Positions 6,269 through 6,696 of a stretch of DNA of 6,696 nucleotides are shown one piece after another. The stretch comes from Candidatus Poribacteria bacterium. Its GTDB lineage: Bacteria > Poribacteria > WGA-4E > GCA-2687025. Under the pieces are notes generated by a model. That model searched no databases. It worked only from the letters and a program-made list of their open reading frames with translations, and was not told the origin of the DNA. Position numbers and translations under genes: made by a program. Position 1 is the stretch's first letter; each line of letters opens with the position of its first letter. The stretch lies in contig JAQBWJ010000128.1 of assembly GCA_027625215.1 (NCBI GenBank), positions 1 to 6,696 on the forward strand, given 5' to 3'.

Positions 6269-6696
6269 ATGTTCTTTGATCCGGTCTATTTTCTATTTCT
6301 TGCGCCCGCGTTGATCCTGATGTTTTGGGCGCAGGCGAAGGTCCAAGGGGCGTTCGCCAAGTACTCGAAGGTGGGCACGCAAGCCGGGTTGACGGGCGCG
6401 GAGGTCGCCGTGTCGATCCTGCGGGCGAACGGCATCTCGGACGTGCGAGTCGAGCCGGTGCAGGGATTCCTCTCCGACCATTACGACCCCACGAGCAAGG
6501 TGTTGCGTCTCTCGCCGAACGTGTTTCAGGGGAGGTCGCAGGCGTCCGTGGGGGTCGCGGCGCATGAGGTGGGTCACGCGATCCAGCACGCGCGCGGGTA
6601 CGCTCCGTTGCAGATTCGGAGCGCGCTCGTCCCCGTCGTGCAGATCGGTTCGATGATGTGGATTCCGTTGAGCCTGCTTGGGTTCTTCATCGGCGG
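6269..6696 (+). CDS. YugP-type membrane zinc metallopeptidase (Zn_peptidase_2), 5' part
   Basis: The first 142 residues are visible before the window ends. ATG 6269 follows a GAGGAAGGGG purine run (6252-6261), and the protein opens with MFFDPVYFLFLAPALIL, a first membrane segment (residues about 5-20). It continues with the family hallmarks KYSKV, GLTGAEVA, ILRANGISDV and LSDHYDP. The zinc-binding HExxH motif is HEVGH at residues 99-103, inside VAAHEVGHAIQHARGY. A second membrane segment begins near residue 119 (LVPVVQIG). Family members are about 230 residues long, so roughly 60% is present. These are membrane-bound neutral zinc metallopeptidases whose substrates are mostly unknown. The gene starts 67 bases after the lipoprotein gene with no terminator between, so read-through transcription is likely. 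A functional link to that gene is not shown. Confidence 0.93.
   Translation, partial: MFFDPVYFLFLAPALILMFWAQAKVQGAFAKYSKVGTQAGLTGAEVAVSILRANGISDVRVEPVQGFLSDHYDPTSKVLRLSPNVFQGRSQASVGVAAHEVGHAIQHARGYAPLQIRSALVPVVQIGSMMWIPLSLLGFFIG

Overview
The window looks like chromosomal DNA from a high-GC bacterium of the candidate phylum Poribacteria or a close relative. The main evidence is the C-terminal tail of the gene at 586-2130 (NYPNPFNPETWIPF, then YDLRG, YWDGRN, ASGIYLY and a final ILK). Together with signal-peptide LamG proteins ending in a short STWA-x-LK tail, this is a combination I associate with Poribacteria. The placement rests on memory of those families, not on a search.

All convincing genes are on the + strand. 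In order they are: the 3' part of a PIN-domain ribonuclease of the COG1569 type (3-350); a secreted multi-module protein with a FlgD-like / type IX-secretion-like C-terminal tail (586-2130); two adjacent secreted LamG (concanavalin A-like) paralogues, about 60% identical by hand count (2416-3174 and 3221-3961); a putative lipoprotein made almost entirely of 14 Ycf48/Asp-box beta-propeller units (4234-6201); and the 5' part of a YugP-type membrane zinc metallopeptidase (6269 to the window end). Directly behind the second LamG gene, in the same frame and starting right after its stop codon, lie 24 codons (3965-4036 plus the preceding ACG) that match the last residues of a FlgD-like tail. No body is attached to them. 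This orphan tail is the most unusual thing in the window.

No gene-free stretch exceeds 300 bases. The gap 351-585 holds a possible promoter (467-496) and a small palindrome. The gap 2131-2415 holds two consecutive hairpins, the second a good intrinsic terminator, and a strong TTGACA promoter for the LamG pair. The gap 3962-4233 holds the orphan tail, a long perfect inverted repeat acting as a likely bidirectional terminator, and a TATACT -10 element. The gap 6202-6268 has no terminator, so the metallopeptidase may be read with the lipoprotein gene. I see no tRNA, rRNA, CRISPR, transposase or insertion-sequence ends.

Functionally, the middle of the window (586-6201) is a run of four exported proteins that rely on three different export or retention signals: a FlgD-like tail, a LamG protein with a short conserved tail, and a lipobox. 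They look like surface, binding or scaffold proteins, but nothing in the sequence identifies a ligand. The flanking PIN and protease genes appear unrelated to them.
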